From: Spirochaetales bacterium
Lineage (GTDB): Bacteria; Spirochaetota; Spirochaetia; Sphaerochaetales; Sphaerochaetaceae
Direction: 5' to 3'
NCBI GenBank assembly: GCA_028722305.1
Contig: JAQYHB010000008.1
Coordinates: 1 to 58,687 of the forward strand
Length of the DNA: 58,687 nucleotides
The notes under the pieces were generated by a model, which was not told where the DNA came from, did not search any database, and saw only the letters and a program-made list of their open reading frames with translations. The position numbers were made by a program, and so were the translations under genes. Shown here in pieces: positions 33,613-41,392 of this stretch (the first letter of the stretch is position 1; each line of letters starts with the position of its first letter).

Positions 33613-33640
33613 TTGACAAGCATAAAAAGCCTTTTACAAT
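33613..33640 (+). promoter_or_regulatory. Sigma-70 promoter of the second TTT operon
   Basis: TTGACA at 33613-33618 and TACAAT at 33635-33640 with 16-base spacing, 22 bases before the tctB start at 33662. The transcript would begin near 33647, leaving a short leader that contains AAAGGAGGGGG. Confidence 0.65.
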
Positions 33641-33661
33641 GGACACGGGAAAGGAGGGGGC

Positions 33662-34099
33662 ATGACCGCGTCTCGATGGTGGAGCAAAACTTTTGTTGGA
33701 GGAACGGTATCTCTGATTGTGTCACTGATACTGCTTGCACAAAACACGGAACCATCAAGCATGTATCCTTGGTTCGTGCTTGGAGGAATGTCGCTGTTCT
33801 CAGCCCTGACGATTGTTTCTTCTATCCGTTCAAGTACAAACGAACCAGTGCAAAGGTGCGGATTGAAAGAACTGCTTTTGATGGCGGTTTTGTTTCTCAA
33901 TCCCATCGGCATGCAGATTGTTGGTTTTTGGGTGACCGCTTTTTTAGAGATATTTATCTTTTCTCTCCTTGTAGAGACGGATTTCACGAAAAAGAAAGTC
34001 TTTTCCCTAGTGTTGTTCTGTTTGTTGTGTGTGGTTGTGTCTTACTGCATCTTTGCGATTGGACTTCGGATTCGTTGTCCGCGGGGTATGTTGCTATAA
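33662..34099 (+). CDS. tctB: TTT transporter small membrane subunit TctB (system 2)
   Basis: 145 residues with four membrane helices (FVGGTVSLIVSLILLAQ; YPWFVLGGMSLFSALTIV; LLLMAVLFLNPIGMQIVGFW; KKVFSLVLFCLLCVVVSYCI). AAAGGAGGGGG directly precedes the ATG. It is the first gene of system 2, whose order is tctB-tctC-tctA, unlike the tctC-tctB-tctA order of the other two systems in this window. It is short but within the family range. Confidence 0.8.
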   Translation: MTASRWWSKTFVGGTVSLIVSLILLAQNTEPSSMYPWFVLGGMSLFSALTIVSSIRSSTNEPVQRCGLKELLLMAVLFLNPIGMQIVGFWVTAFLEIFIFSLLVETDFTKKKVFSLVLFCLLCVVVSYCIFAIGLRIRCPRGMLL

Positions 34100-34111
34100 A
34101 AGGAGAGAGAA

Positions 34112-35080
34112 ATGAAAGGAATGAAGCGTTTGATGTGTGCGATGACGGTTCTTGCCAGTACATGTGGCATGTTGTTTTCCCAAGGAGGAACAGAGCAACG
34201 GGGAACCTATCCGGGCAAGGAAGTAAACGTGATTGTCATTGCGAATGCTGGAGGAGGCACCGATGCCATGGCAAGAGCTGTGACGACTCCGCTTGAGCAG
34301 AAGTTGGGTAAACCGTTCGTGGTGGTGAACAACGGCACCGCAGGTGGCTTGGTCGCGACCGAGGATATTGCGGCAGCTCAAACTGATGGATATACATTGG
34401 GTGTTTTCTCCAATACGGATGTGGCGAATTTTGCATGGGGACAAAAGAACAGCAATGTTTCAGTAGACAATTACACCTATATTGCTGCTTTGAATACTAC
34501 CAGCGATATCGTTGTCCTGAGAAAAGGTTCTCCGTTCAAGTCTCTTGGCGAGGTCATTTCGTATGCGAAAGCAAATCCGGGAAAACTGACGATGGGCTTG
34601 CCTTCTCCGACCCAGAAGATGAGCCTTGCCCTCTACGAGAAAGCTACGGAATCGGATGTGACGGACGTAATCTATGGAGGAGGAAACAAAGTTTTCGCCG
34701 ATTTGCTTGGCGGATATGTGGAAATGGGCATTCTCGGAGCCAAATTCGTCAAGCAGGCTAAGGAACAGGGGTTGACTATTCTTGGCATCATGCTGGATGA
34801 ACGGCTGGATGCAGTTGGAGATATCCCCACTTTCAAAGAACAGGGATACCCGATGTCAAACCCGGCTTGCCGTATGCTTGTCGGTCCAAAGGGAATCAGT
34901 CAGGACAAAGTGGATGTGCTTGTCACTGCCCTTCAGGCCGGGTATGCCGAAGGTGGGGCCATGAAAAAGAACATCGAGGCTCTTGGAGAGTCTCCTCTGC
35001 TGGTTGTCGGAGCTGACTTGGCGGAATTCCTCCACCAGGACTTTGCCATGCGCCAAGACTACTACAAGAACGCTCAGTAA
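34112..35080 (+). CDS. tctC: TTT transporter substrate-binding protein TctC (system 2)
   Basis: 322 residues. The signal peptide MKGMKRLMCAMTVLASTCGM leads to FSQGGTEQ, the spirochaete-style mature start. The fold motifs follow TctC: YPGKEVNVIVIANAGGGTDA, VVNNGTAGGLVATEDIAAAQ, and a C-terminal MKKNIEALGESPLLV segment. AAAGGAGAGAG lies before the ATG, and the gene is 12 bases after tctB. It captures the ligand of system 2; linkage to a sulfatase suggests a sulfate ester or sugar acid. Confidence 0.9.
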   Translation: MKGMKRLMCAMTVLASTCGMLFSQGGTEQRGTYPGKEVNVIVIANAGGGTDAMARAVTTPLEQKLGKPFVVVNNGTAGGLVATEDIAAAQTDGYTLGVFSNTDVANFAWGQKNSNVSVDNYTYIAALNTTSDIVVLRKGSPFKSLGEVISYAKANPGKLTMGLPSPTQKMSLALYEKATESDVTDVIYGGGNKVFADLLGGYVEMGILGAKFVKQAKEQGLTILGIMLDERLDAVGDIPTFKEQGYPMSNPACRMLVGPKGISQDKVDVLVTALQAGYAEGGAMKKNIEALGESPLLVVGADLAEFLHQDFAMRQDYYKNAQ

Positions 35081-35096
35081 CATTGGGGGGACTGTA

Positions 35097-36632
35097 ATGG
35101 AAACCGCCATGCAGGTAGTGGGGAATCTTTTTTCCTTTCACATGCTTGTCGCTTGTCTGATGGGGACGCTTGCCGGCGTCGTGCTTGGTGCCATCCCCGG
35201 CATGAACGGAGGTATAGGTATTGCTGTTTGCCTGCCTTTTACCTATTCGATGGCTCCAGCGGAAGGGCTGGCGTTTCTTGGGGGCATGTATGTGGGTTCC
35301 TCCTATGGCGGTTCCATCGCAGGGATCTTGATCAATGTTCCCGGAACAGCTGAATCTGCTTGCACGACGATGGAAGGATATCCGATGACCATGCGGGGAG
35401 AGGGCAAGAAAGCACTCTATCTCTCTGTCTTTTCTTCTTTCTTCGGATCTGTCGTTGGCTTGTTGGCATTGGTTCTTTGCGCACCGCTTTTAGCGAATGT
35501 CGCTGTCAAATTCGGACCTCCGGAAATGTTGCTTCTATCGTTATGTGGCCTGACTATTGTCGGGGCCTTGACTGGCAAGGATATCATTCGGGGCATGTTC
35601 GCCGCCTGTTTTGGGCTTTTCCTCGCCATGGTTGGCATTGATGAGGCAAGTGGTCAGTTCCGGTTGTATTTTGGCCTGCGACTGCTCCGTGGAGGAGTGG
35701 GGCTGATTCCTGCTGTCATTGGCTTGTTTGCCGTGGCTGAGATGATAAAGCAGGGGATATCCGCTTCCGTGAATGAAGGGCATCCTCAGATCCAACTGTT
35801 GCCTGCAAGTGTGCGCAAGACTTGGCATTTCATGTGGCATGACAGGATGCCTTTGCTTCTGAAATCCTCTGCTATTGGTACCTTTATCGGTATCTTGCCG
35901 GGAACAGGCGGGGCAATCAGTTCTTTCTTGGCGTACGGGGAAGCCAAGGGGAAGGATACCGAAGGCACATTCGGGAAAGGCAATCCTGACGGGATTATTG
36001 CTCCAGAGAGTGCAAACAATGCCGCGGTAGGCGGGTCGTTGGTTCCGATGCTGGCATTGGGTATTCCAGGTTCTTCTACCAGCGCGATCATGTTTGGAGC
36101 TTTGACCATTCATGGCTTGGTTCCAGGACAGAGTCTTTTTTCCGAGCATGCCGATATCGTCTACACGTTTTTCGGTGGCATGTTTCTGGTGACATTCTTC
36201 ATGTTGCTGATTGGAATTGTTGGCATACCATTGTTTTCCTCCATTGTGAAGATCGACATCAAAAAGATTATTCCATTTGTGCTGTTGTTCTCGTTGATTG
36301 GTGCGTACAGCGTGAACAACTCGGTGTATGACGTCGGCATCGCGATGATCATGGGGCTTGTCGGGGTCTTCTTTTCGCGTGTGGGAATTCCTGTCACACC
36401 TGTCGTACTTGGCTTGATTCTCGGGGACTTGATTGAAAGCAATTTCATCAGGACTTTGACTATCGCGGGCGCTGAAGGAGTGAACCCGCTTGTGTATATG
36501 TTTGCAAGGCCGTTATGTCTTGCCATCCTTGCATTGACGGTGTACCTGATTGCGGCCAATGTGCGTGCACTCAAACGAAGCCAGCAGGTACAGCAGTCGA
36601 CCAGCAACACCCAAGACCTGAAGGAAGAGTGA
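35097..36632 (+). CDS. tctA: TTT transporter large membrane subunit TctA (system 2)
   Basis: 511 residues from the ATG at 35097, preceded by TGGGGGGA; an upstream in-frame extension runs inside tctC and is not credible. TctA hallmarks are present: MGTLAGVVLGAIPGMNGGIG, GTAESACTTMEGYPMTMRG-type motif, GTFIGILPGTGGAISSFLAY and PESANNAAVGGSLVPMLALG, where the frameshifted copy of system 1 is broken. Ten to twelve membrane helices are expected. It forms the channel with TctB. It lies 16 bases after tctC and two bases before the sulfatase start. Confidence 0.92.
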   Translation: METAMQVVGNLFSFHMLVACLMGTLAGVVLGAIPGMNGGIGIAVCLPFTYSMAPAEGLAFLGGMYVGSSYGGSIAGILINVPGTAESACTTMEGYPMTMRGEGKKALYLSVFSSFFGSVVGLLALVLCAPLLANVAVKFGPPEMLLLSLCGLTIVGALTGKDIIRGMFAACFGLFLAMVGIDEASGQFRLYFGLRLLRGGVGLIPAVIGLFAVAEMIKQGISASVNEGHPQIQLLPASVRKTWHFMWHDRMPLLLKSSAIGTFIGILPGTGGAISSFLAYGEAKGKDTEGTFGKGNPDGIIAPESANNAAVGGSLVPMLALGIPGSSTSAIMFGALTIHGLVPGQSLFSEHADIVYTFFGGMFLVTFFMLLIGIVGIPLFSSIVKIDIKKIIPFVLLFSLIGAYSVNNSVYDVGIAMIMGLVGVFFSRVGIPVTPVVLGLILGDLIESNFIRTLTIAGAEGVNPLVYMFARPLCLAILALTVYLIAANVRALKRSQQVQQSTSNTQDLKEE

Positions 36633-36633
36633 T

Positions 36634-38088
36634 ATGGCCAAGCGACACATCATTTATATTTTATCCGACCAACACAATCCGCTGGTAATGGGCAATGCTG
36701 GAGACCCCGTCATCCGGACTCCTGCGTTGGATGAGCTATTCCATCATGGAACGAGTTTCTCCAACTGCTATTGTGCGGCACCTTTATGTGTACCAAGCCG
36801 CTCTGCCATTCTCAGCGGATTGCTTCCCAGCCGTACGGGAGTCTACAACAACATGCAGGCACTTCCGACTTGCAATGCGACTTTTGTCAATTGCCTGACC
36901 GATGCGGGGTATGAGACCGTATTGTGTGGACGCATGCATTTCGTTGGCTGGGATATCTGGCATGGGTTCCAACAACACTTGGTCGGAGATATTACCCCTT
37001 GCTTTGTGGGAGGTGATAACGAACGAGAAATTTATGGGGAGTTCATGCGCTCTTCCGGCCAGAATCTGACGTCGATACGCAAATCAGGAGCCGGACATTC
37101 GGCTGTCTTGGATTATGATCAAAGTGTGGTAGATGCCGCATGCCATGTATTGGCCCAACGGAAAGCTGACGATCCTCCATTGTTCTTGACCATTGGATTC
37201 TATGGGCCTCATTGCCCCTATATCGCACCAAATGAGTTGTTTGGCTACTATTACAAGCAACTGCCAGATATTCCTTTCATGGGCCATGCCGAGATGGAAA
37301 AGATGCATCCGGCAATCCGCAAGTGGTACGAGAATAGAAAAATTGGCGAGGTAACACGTGAAGATGTGAAACGCATCCGTGCGGCGTACTATGCCTTGGT
37401 CGAAGTGATGGACCGACATATCGCCCGTATTGTCGACACTATCGGACGGACAATCGGATGGGATGACACACTTTTGGTTTATACCAGCGACCATGGCGAC
37501 AACATTGGAGAACACAACATGTTCTGGAAAACCAATTTCTATGAGGGTGCCGCCCGCATTCCAATGGTGTTCTATGACAAAGGGCGCATTGCTGAGGGAC
37601 GAGTGGTGACGAGTCCTGTATCTTTGATGGATTTGGCTCCTACTTTTATCCATGTGGGGGAGGCCCCTAAGCTTCCCGCTATGGATGGCAGGGATTTGCA
37701 TGACGTCTTGTATAAGGGAGAGCATGCAGATGCTGAACGATATGTCATCTCCATGTGCAGCGACATCAAGGGTGACAACCCCAGTGCGATGATTCGGCAA
37801 GGAGTGTACAAACTTGTTGAATATGCCGGCTATTCGTCTCCACTCCTTTTTGATGTGGAGAAAGATCCAAAAGAGCTGCATGATTTGGGAACCGATCGTG
37901 CGTATCAGGGAATTGTTCGGCGTATGATGGCTATTTTGCACGAGTATTGGAATCCTGTCGAGGAAACCGAACGGTTGCGTCAAGCCAAGATACACTTCAC
38001 GTTGATGAAGGATTGGTATGACCGGGTGAACTTCCCGTTGGTGGGTGAGTGGAGGGGAGACCCGGCAAGAAACTACTTGATTGATTGA
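36634..38088 (+). CDS. Cytoplasmic sulfatase (choline-sulfatase/arylsulfatase-like)
   Basis: 484 residues. The signature CVPSR at C52-R56 is the formylglycine motif. IIYILSDQHNPLVMGNAG supplies the first metal ligands, and LLVYTSDHGDNIGEHNMFWK supplies the later ones plus the catalytic lysine. The C-terminal LFDVEKDPKELHDLG is typical. There is no signal peptide, so it is a cytoplasmic enzyme, as is the sulfatase at 28716. It starts two bases after the tctA stop, so import and desulfation are probably co-regulated. It is closer to choline-sulfatase/iduronate-type sulfatases in its motif context; substrate unproven. Confidence 0.9.
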   Translation: MAKRHIIYILSDQHNPLVMGNAGDPVIRTPALDELFHHGTSFSNCYCAAPLCVPSRSAILSGLLPSRTGVYNNMQALPTCNATFVNCLTDAGYETVLCGRMHFVGWDIWHGFQQHLVGDITPCFVGGDNEREIYGEFMRSSGQNLTSIRKSGAGHSAVLDYDQSVVDAACHVLAQRKADDPPLFLTIGFYGPHCPYIAPNELFGYYYKQLPDIPFMGHAEMEKMHPAIRKWYENRKIGEVTREDVKRIRAAYYALVEVMDRHIARIVDTIGRTIGWDDTLLVYTSDHGDNIGEHNMFWKTNFYEGAARIPMVFYDKGRIAEGRVVTSPVSLMDLAPTFIHVGEAPKLPAMDGRDLHDVLYKGEHADAERYVISMCSDIKGDNPSAMIRQGVYKLVEYAGYSSPLLFDVEKDPKELHDLGTDRAYQGIVRRMMAILHEYWNPVEETERLRQAKIHFTLMKDWYDRVNFPLVGEWRGDPARNYLID

Positions 38089-38120
38089 CACCTCCGCTCT
38101 CTGCTAAGTAAGGTTGAGTC

Positions 38121-39095
38121 ATGACCATCTATGGAATCGCCAAGGAAGCCGGAGTCTCCATCAGCACGGTGAGCCGTGTGATCAACGGGGGTAGTTGTTC
38201 CGCCGAGACGAAGCGGCGGGTCTATGCCGTGATGGAGAAGCATGGCTATCAGCCCAACGCGATTGCCCGTGGGCTTGCCTCGAACCGGATGATGACAATC
38301 GCCATCGTGATGGTCGATATCCGTGTCGGGCACTATGCCCATACCGCCTACGAGCTGGAGCGGTTCTTTCATGCCAAGGGCTACGAGGTGTTGATCTGCA
38401 ATACCGGTTCCGACCTTGCCGACATCAAGGGCGATTTGGAGAGCTTGGAGTCCCGCAAGGTGGATGGCATCTTCCTGCTGGGATCGACCTTTGACCGTGT
38501 CCAGCATGACCCGGGCATCTGCCGGATCATCCAGTCCATTCCCACGGTACAGGCCAACGGGAACATGCATCTCGCCAGTGTTGATACGGTCAGGGTGGAT
38601 GACGCGAAAGGCATCAAGATGATGGTCGATTACCTCTACCGGCGGGGTCGCCGCTCAATAATCTATGCCCAGGACGTCAACACAACGAGCGCTGAAATGA
38701 AGGTCCGGGGCTACCAGGAAGCGATGGCCGGCTACCATCTGCCAATCCATGTGCTGGCGTGCAACCACTCACTGGAGGGAGGGCGTGAGGTGGTGGAGCA
38801 GCTCAAATCGATGCGGGTGAATTACGACGCCATGGTCTTTGGCGACGATATTCCCGCCATCGGCGCCATCAAGGCGCTGAAGGCGAAAGGGATAGCCATT
38901 CCTTCCCAGGTGGCGGTGACCGGGTTCAACAACCTGGAATTCGCCCGGTTTACCGAGACCGAGCTTACCAGCGTGGACAACAAGTATTGGCAACTGGCCG
39001 GCGAGAGCGCCCGGTGCATGCTTGCCCGACTGCAGCACCGTCCCTACACCGTTCCGGTAATCGAGCCCGAGTTGGTGATTCGGCAAAGTTCCTGA
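38121..39095 (+). CDS. LacI-family transcriptional regulator
   Basis: 324 residues. A classical LacI helix-turn-helix opens the protein: TIYGIAKEAGVSISTVSRVI, with the hinge helix at YQPNAIARGLAS. The effector domain follows (TIAIVMVDIRVGHYAH, DGIFLLGSTFD, YDAMVFGDDIPAIGAIKALK, VAVTGFNNLEFARF). It lies 32 bases after the sulfatase and 72 before the YiaK-like gene, with a LacI-type operator just downstream of its stop. It therefore probably represses the dehydrogenase operon. No separate promoter for it was recognised. Confidence 0.9.
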   Translation: MTIYGIAKEAGVSISTVSRVINGGSCSAETKRRVYAVMEKHGYQPNAIARGLASNRMMTIAIVMVDIRVGHYAHTAYELERFFHAKGYEVLICNTGSDLADIKGDLESLESRKVDGIFLLGSTFDRVQHDPGICRIIQSIPTVQANGNMHLASVDTVRVDDAKGIKMMVDYLYRRGRRSIIYAQDVNTTSAEMKVRGYQEAMAGYHLPIHVLACNHSLEGGREVVEQLKSMRVNYDAMVFGDDIPAIGAIKALKAKGIAIPSQVAVTGFNNLEFARFTETELTSVDNKYWQLAGESARCMLARLQHRPYTVPVIEPELVIRQSS

Positions 39096-39104
39096 GTCGA
39101 GGAG

Positions 39105-39133
39105 TTGACAGAAACAGGAAAGGGAACGATACT
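39105..39133 (+). promoter_or_regulatory. Sigma-70 promoter of the YiaK-like/dehydrogenase operon
   Basis: TTGACA at 39105-39110 and GATACT at 39128-39133 with 17-base spacing. The -10 matches four of six positions. It begins ten bases after the LacI stop and is overlapped at its downstream edge by the operator array at 39132-39156. Confidence 0.5.
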
Positions 39134-39156
39134 TCCAATCGATGGAAGCGCTTCCA
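39132..39156. promoter_or_regulatory. LacI-type operator with three alternating half-sites
   Basis: CTTCCA (39132-39137), TGGAAG (39143-39148) and CTTCCA (39151-39156) alternate. The last two form the perfect palindrome TGGAAG-CG-CTTCCA with the central CG typical of LacI-family operators. The first two form a second inverted repeat with a five-base spacer. Placement across the -10 and start region suits repression. Confidence 0.65.
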
Positions 39157-39167
39157 AAGGAGGGTGC

Positions 39168-40175
39168 ATGAGAATTCCCGCACATGAGCTGAAGGCTGAA
39201 TTCAAGAAGATTCTGATGAGCCGAGGATTTGATGACACGAATGCCGACGAGGCCGCCCAGGTCTTTACCGACAACAGCGTCGACGGCATCTATTCGCATG
39301 GCCTGAACCGGTTTCCCCGGGTGGTATCCTATCTTGACCATGGCACAATCAAGCCGGAGAACGTGGCGACCTGCGTCAGTTCCTTCATGGGGTTCGAGCG
39401 CTGGGACGGGCACAGGGGCATGGGACCACTGAACGCCAGGAAGGCGATGGACAGGGCCTGTGACCTTTCCGAGAAATATGGCATCGGCGTGGTCGCCTTG
39501 GGAAACAACAACCACTGGATGCGCGGTGGTTCCTATGGATGGCAGGCCGCGAATCGTGGCAAGATTGCCATCTGCTGGTCCAACACCATGCCCAACATGC
39601 CTGCTTGGGGAGGCATGGACAAGAAAATCGGCAACTGCCCGTATGTCATGGCGGTTCCCCGTTCCAACGGACAGCATATGGTCCTGGACATGGCGGTAAG
39701 CCAGTTCTCCTATGGCAAAATCGAGGAATACAAGCTCAAGGGACAACAGTTGCCGGTCTACGGCGGCTTCGACACCAAGGGCAATCTGACCACCGACCCC
39801 GCGGAAATCGAGAAGTCGTGGAGGGTACTCCCCATGGGCTATTGGAAGGGCAGCGGGCTGTCCGTCATGCTGGACGCGGTCGGTACCGTGCTCTCGGCCG
39901 GCAACTCGGTCCAGCAGATCGGCACCTTCGGCGACGAGGTGGGCCTGACCCAGATCATGATCGCCATCGACCCGGGCAAGATGAATACCCCGCAGGAGAC
40001 CGACAAGATTGCCGATGCCATCTGCGCCGACCTGCACTCCTCGGTTCCCGAGAAGGAGGGGACCAAGGTCCGCTACCCGGGCGAGCGCGAATACTATACC
40101 AGACAGGACAACCTGAAGAATGGTGTTCCCGTCATCGACGAAGTCTGGCAGACTATCAAGCAATTGGAGAGGTAA
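39168..40175 (+). CDS. yiaK: 2,3-diketo-L-gulonate reductase-like (YiaK family)
   Basis: 335 residues from the ATG at 39168, preceded by AAAGGAGGG. It follows E. coli YiaK along its whole length: YSHGLNRFPRVVSYLDHG, ALGNNNHWMRGGSYGWQAAN, ICWSN, LPMGYWKGSGLSVMLD and the final VIDEVWQTIKQL. The family (malate/L-lactate dehydrogenase type, Ldh_2) uses NADH to reduce 2,3-diketo-L-gulonate or related keto acids in the cytoplasm. It is four bases upstream of a zinc dehydrogenase, so the pair probably processes a sugar acid brought in by a neighbouring TTT system. Exact substrate not proven. Confidence 0.85.
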   Translation: MRIPAHELKAEFKKILMSRGFDDTNADEAAQVFTDNSVDGIYSHGLNRFPRVVSYLDHGTIKPENVATCVSSFMGFERWDGHRGMGPLNARKAMDRACDLSEKYGIGVVALGNNNHWMRGGSYGWQAANRGKIAICWSNTMPNMPAWGGMDKKIGNCPYVMAVPRSNGQHMVLDMAVSQFSYGKIEEYKLKGQQLPVYGGFDTKGNLTTDPAEIEKSWRVLPMGYWKGSGLSVMLDAVGTVLSAGNSVQQIGTFGDEVGLTQIMIAIDPGKMNTPQETDKIADAICADLHSSVPEKEGTKVRYPGEREYYTRQDNLKNGVPVIDEVWQTIKQLER

Positions 40176-40178
40176 CAG

Positions 40179-41195
40179 ATGAAAGCAATCAAATTGGAGA
40201 AGCCATGGGAAGTGGCATGCGTGGATATCGACAAGCCGATCCGCAAGGAAGGCGAAGCCCTGATCAAGGTGAAAGCCGCGGGTATCTGCGGTAGCGATAT
40301 CGGCGCGTTCCGGGGAACCAACGGCCTGGTGAGCTATCCCCGGGTCATCGGCCACGAGATAGCCGGCGAGGTGCTTGAGATCGGACCCAACAAGAAGGGC
40401 ATCAAGGTCGGTGACCGGGTGGTTGTCGATCCCTACCTGTATTGCGGGCACTGCTATCCCTGCTCGATCGGACGTACCAACTGCTGCGAGCACCTGCGTG
40501 TGCTGGGCGTTCATGTGGACGGCGGCATGTGCGAGTATTTCACCCATCCTGCGGACATGCTGGTCAAGATCCCCGAGGGGATGAGCTGGGTGCAGGCAGC
40601 CATGGCAGAACCCCTTACCATCAGCCTGCATGGCATCCATCGCGGGGGGCTGAAGGCCGGCGAGTACTGTGCGATCATCGGTGCCGGCCCGATTGGCTTG
40701 GTCGCCGGTCTGGTCGCCCAGGCCTATGGCGCCCACGCGATCCTTCTGGACATCGTCGACGAGCGCCTGCAGTTCGCCAAGAAGCTCGGCATCGAGCACG
40801 TGGTCAACAGCATGGACAAGGAGAAAGCCATCGAGGAAATCCGCGAGATCACCGGCGGCACCATGGCGCAGCAGGTGATGGAATGCAGCGGAGCCAATGT
40901 GGCGATCCGTAGCACGCTGGACTTCGTCAGCAACGCCGGAAGAATCACCCTGACCGGTTGGCCGAAGAAGGAAACCAGCATCCCGACCGACCTGATCACC
41001 AAGAAAGAGGTCGATATCCGGGGTGCGCGCACCAGTGCCGGGGAGTTTGAGGAAGCTCTTGACCTGATCAACACCAAGCGCGTGGACATGATGCAGGTGC
41101 TGACCAAGACCGTCTCCGCACAGGAAGCTCCCGCCACCATCATCGATATCGAGAAGAACCCAGGCAAATACATGAAAGTAGTCGTCACGTTCTGA
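40179..41195 (+). CDS. Zinc-dependent medium-chain dehydrogenase (sugar-acid 5-dehydrogenase-like)
   Basis: 338 residues. Catalytic zinc ligands are C37 (GICGSD) and H59-E60 (GHE). The structural zinc site is C89, C92, C95 and C103 in YCGHCYPCSIGRTNCC. The NAD-binding motif is AIIGAGPIGLVAGL. The overall pattern, including RTNCCEHLRVLGVHVDGG, is close to L-galactonate/L-gulonate 5-dehydrogenases (LgoD-like) and sorbitol dehydrogenases. It directly follows the YiaK-like gene and precedes a strong terminator. It likely oxidises a sugar acid or its reduced product; which one cannot be read from sequence. Confidence 0.85.
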   Translation: MKAIKLEKPWEVACVDIDKPIRKEGEALIKVKAAGICGSDIGAFRGTNGLVSYPRVIGHEIAGEVLEIGPNKKGIKVGDRVVVDPYLYCGHCYPCSIGRTNCCEHLRVLGVHVDGGMCEYFTHPADMLVKIPEGMSWVQAAMAEPLTISLHGIHRGGLKAGEYCAIIGAGPIGLVAGLVAQAYGAHAILLDIVDERLQFAKKLGIEHVVNSMDKEKAIEEIREITGGTMAQQVMECSGANVAIRSTLDFVSNAGRITLTGWPKKETSIPTDLITKKEVDIRGARTSAGEFEEALDLINTKRVDMMQVLTKTVSAQEAPATIIDIEKNPGKYMKVVVTF

Positions 41196-41216
41196 GGTTT
41201 CGTTGCCCGTCCCAAG

Positions 41217-41246
41217 GCTCTCTGGAGAAATCCGGAGAGCTTTTTT
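41217..41246 (+). terminator. Rho-independent terminator after the dehydrogenase gene
   Basis: Stem GCTCTCTGG / CCGGAGAGC (one T-G pair) around a six-base loop, followed by TTTTTT at 41241-41246, 21 bases after the stop codon. This is a textbook intrinsic terminator ending the YiaK-like operon. Confidence 0.9.
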
Positions 41247-41263
41247 GTTCTGATGTCGTTCCA

Positions 41264-41275
41264 GCAATCGTTTGC
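41264..41275. promoter_or_regulatory. Upstream LacI-type operator (imperfect)
   Basis: GCAATCGTTTGC is a palindrome except for one pair and shares the AAxCGTTTGC core with the perfect operator at 41326-41345. It lies just upstream of the -35 at 41285. Confidence 0.5.
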
Positions 41276-41284
41276 ATATTTCTA

Positions 41285-41312
41285 TTGACAAGTCTGGAAA
41301 ACGCGATATGAT
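41285..41312 (+). promoter_or_regulatory. Sigma-70 promoter of the LacI-TTT system 3 operon
   Basis: TTGACA at 41285-41290 and TATGAT at 41307-41312, 16 bases apart. It is bracketed by two LacI-type operators and leads into the regulator gene at 41393. Confidence 0.7.
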
Positions 41313-41325
41313 AGGGAATGTCACG

Positions 41326-41345
41326 ATAGGCAAACGTTTGCCTAT
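41326..41345. promoter_or_regulatory. Perfect LacI-type operator
   Basis: A perfect 20-base palindrome with arms ATAGGCAAAC and GTTTGCCTAT and a central CG. It lies just past the expected transcription start of the promoter at 41285-41312. The first gene transcribed is a LacI regulator, so autorepression is likely. Confidence 0.8.
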
Positions 41346-41392
41346 GCTTTTACGGCTTTTCTTTGGATAAAATCGACATTACGGAGTTCGCG

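Noticed and set aside
38769-41333. 854-codon minus-strand open frame across the YiaK/dehydrogenase region
   Set aside because: It mirrors three well-supported plus-strand genes and crosses their terminator and promoter; low-complexity translation.
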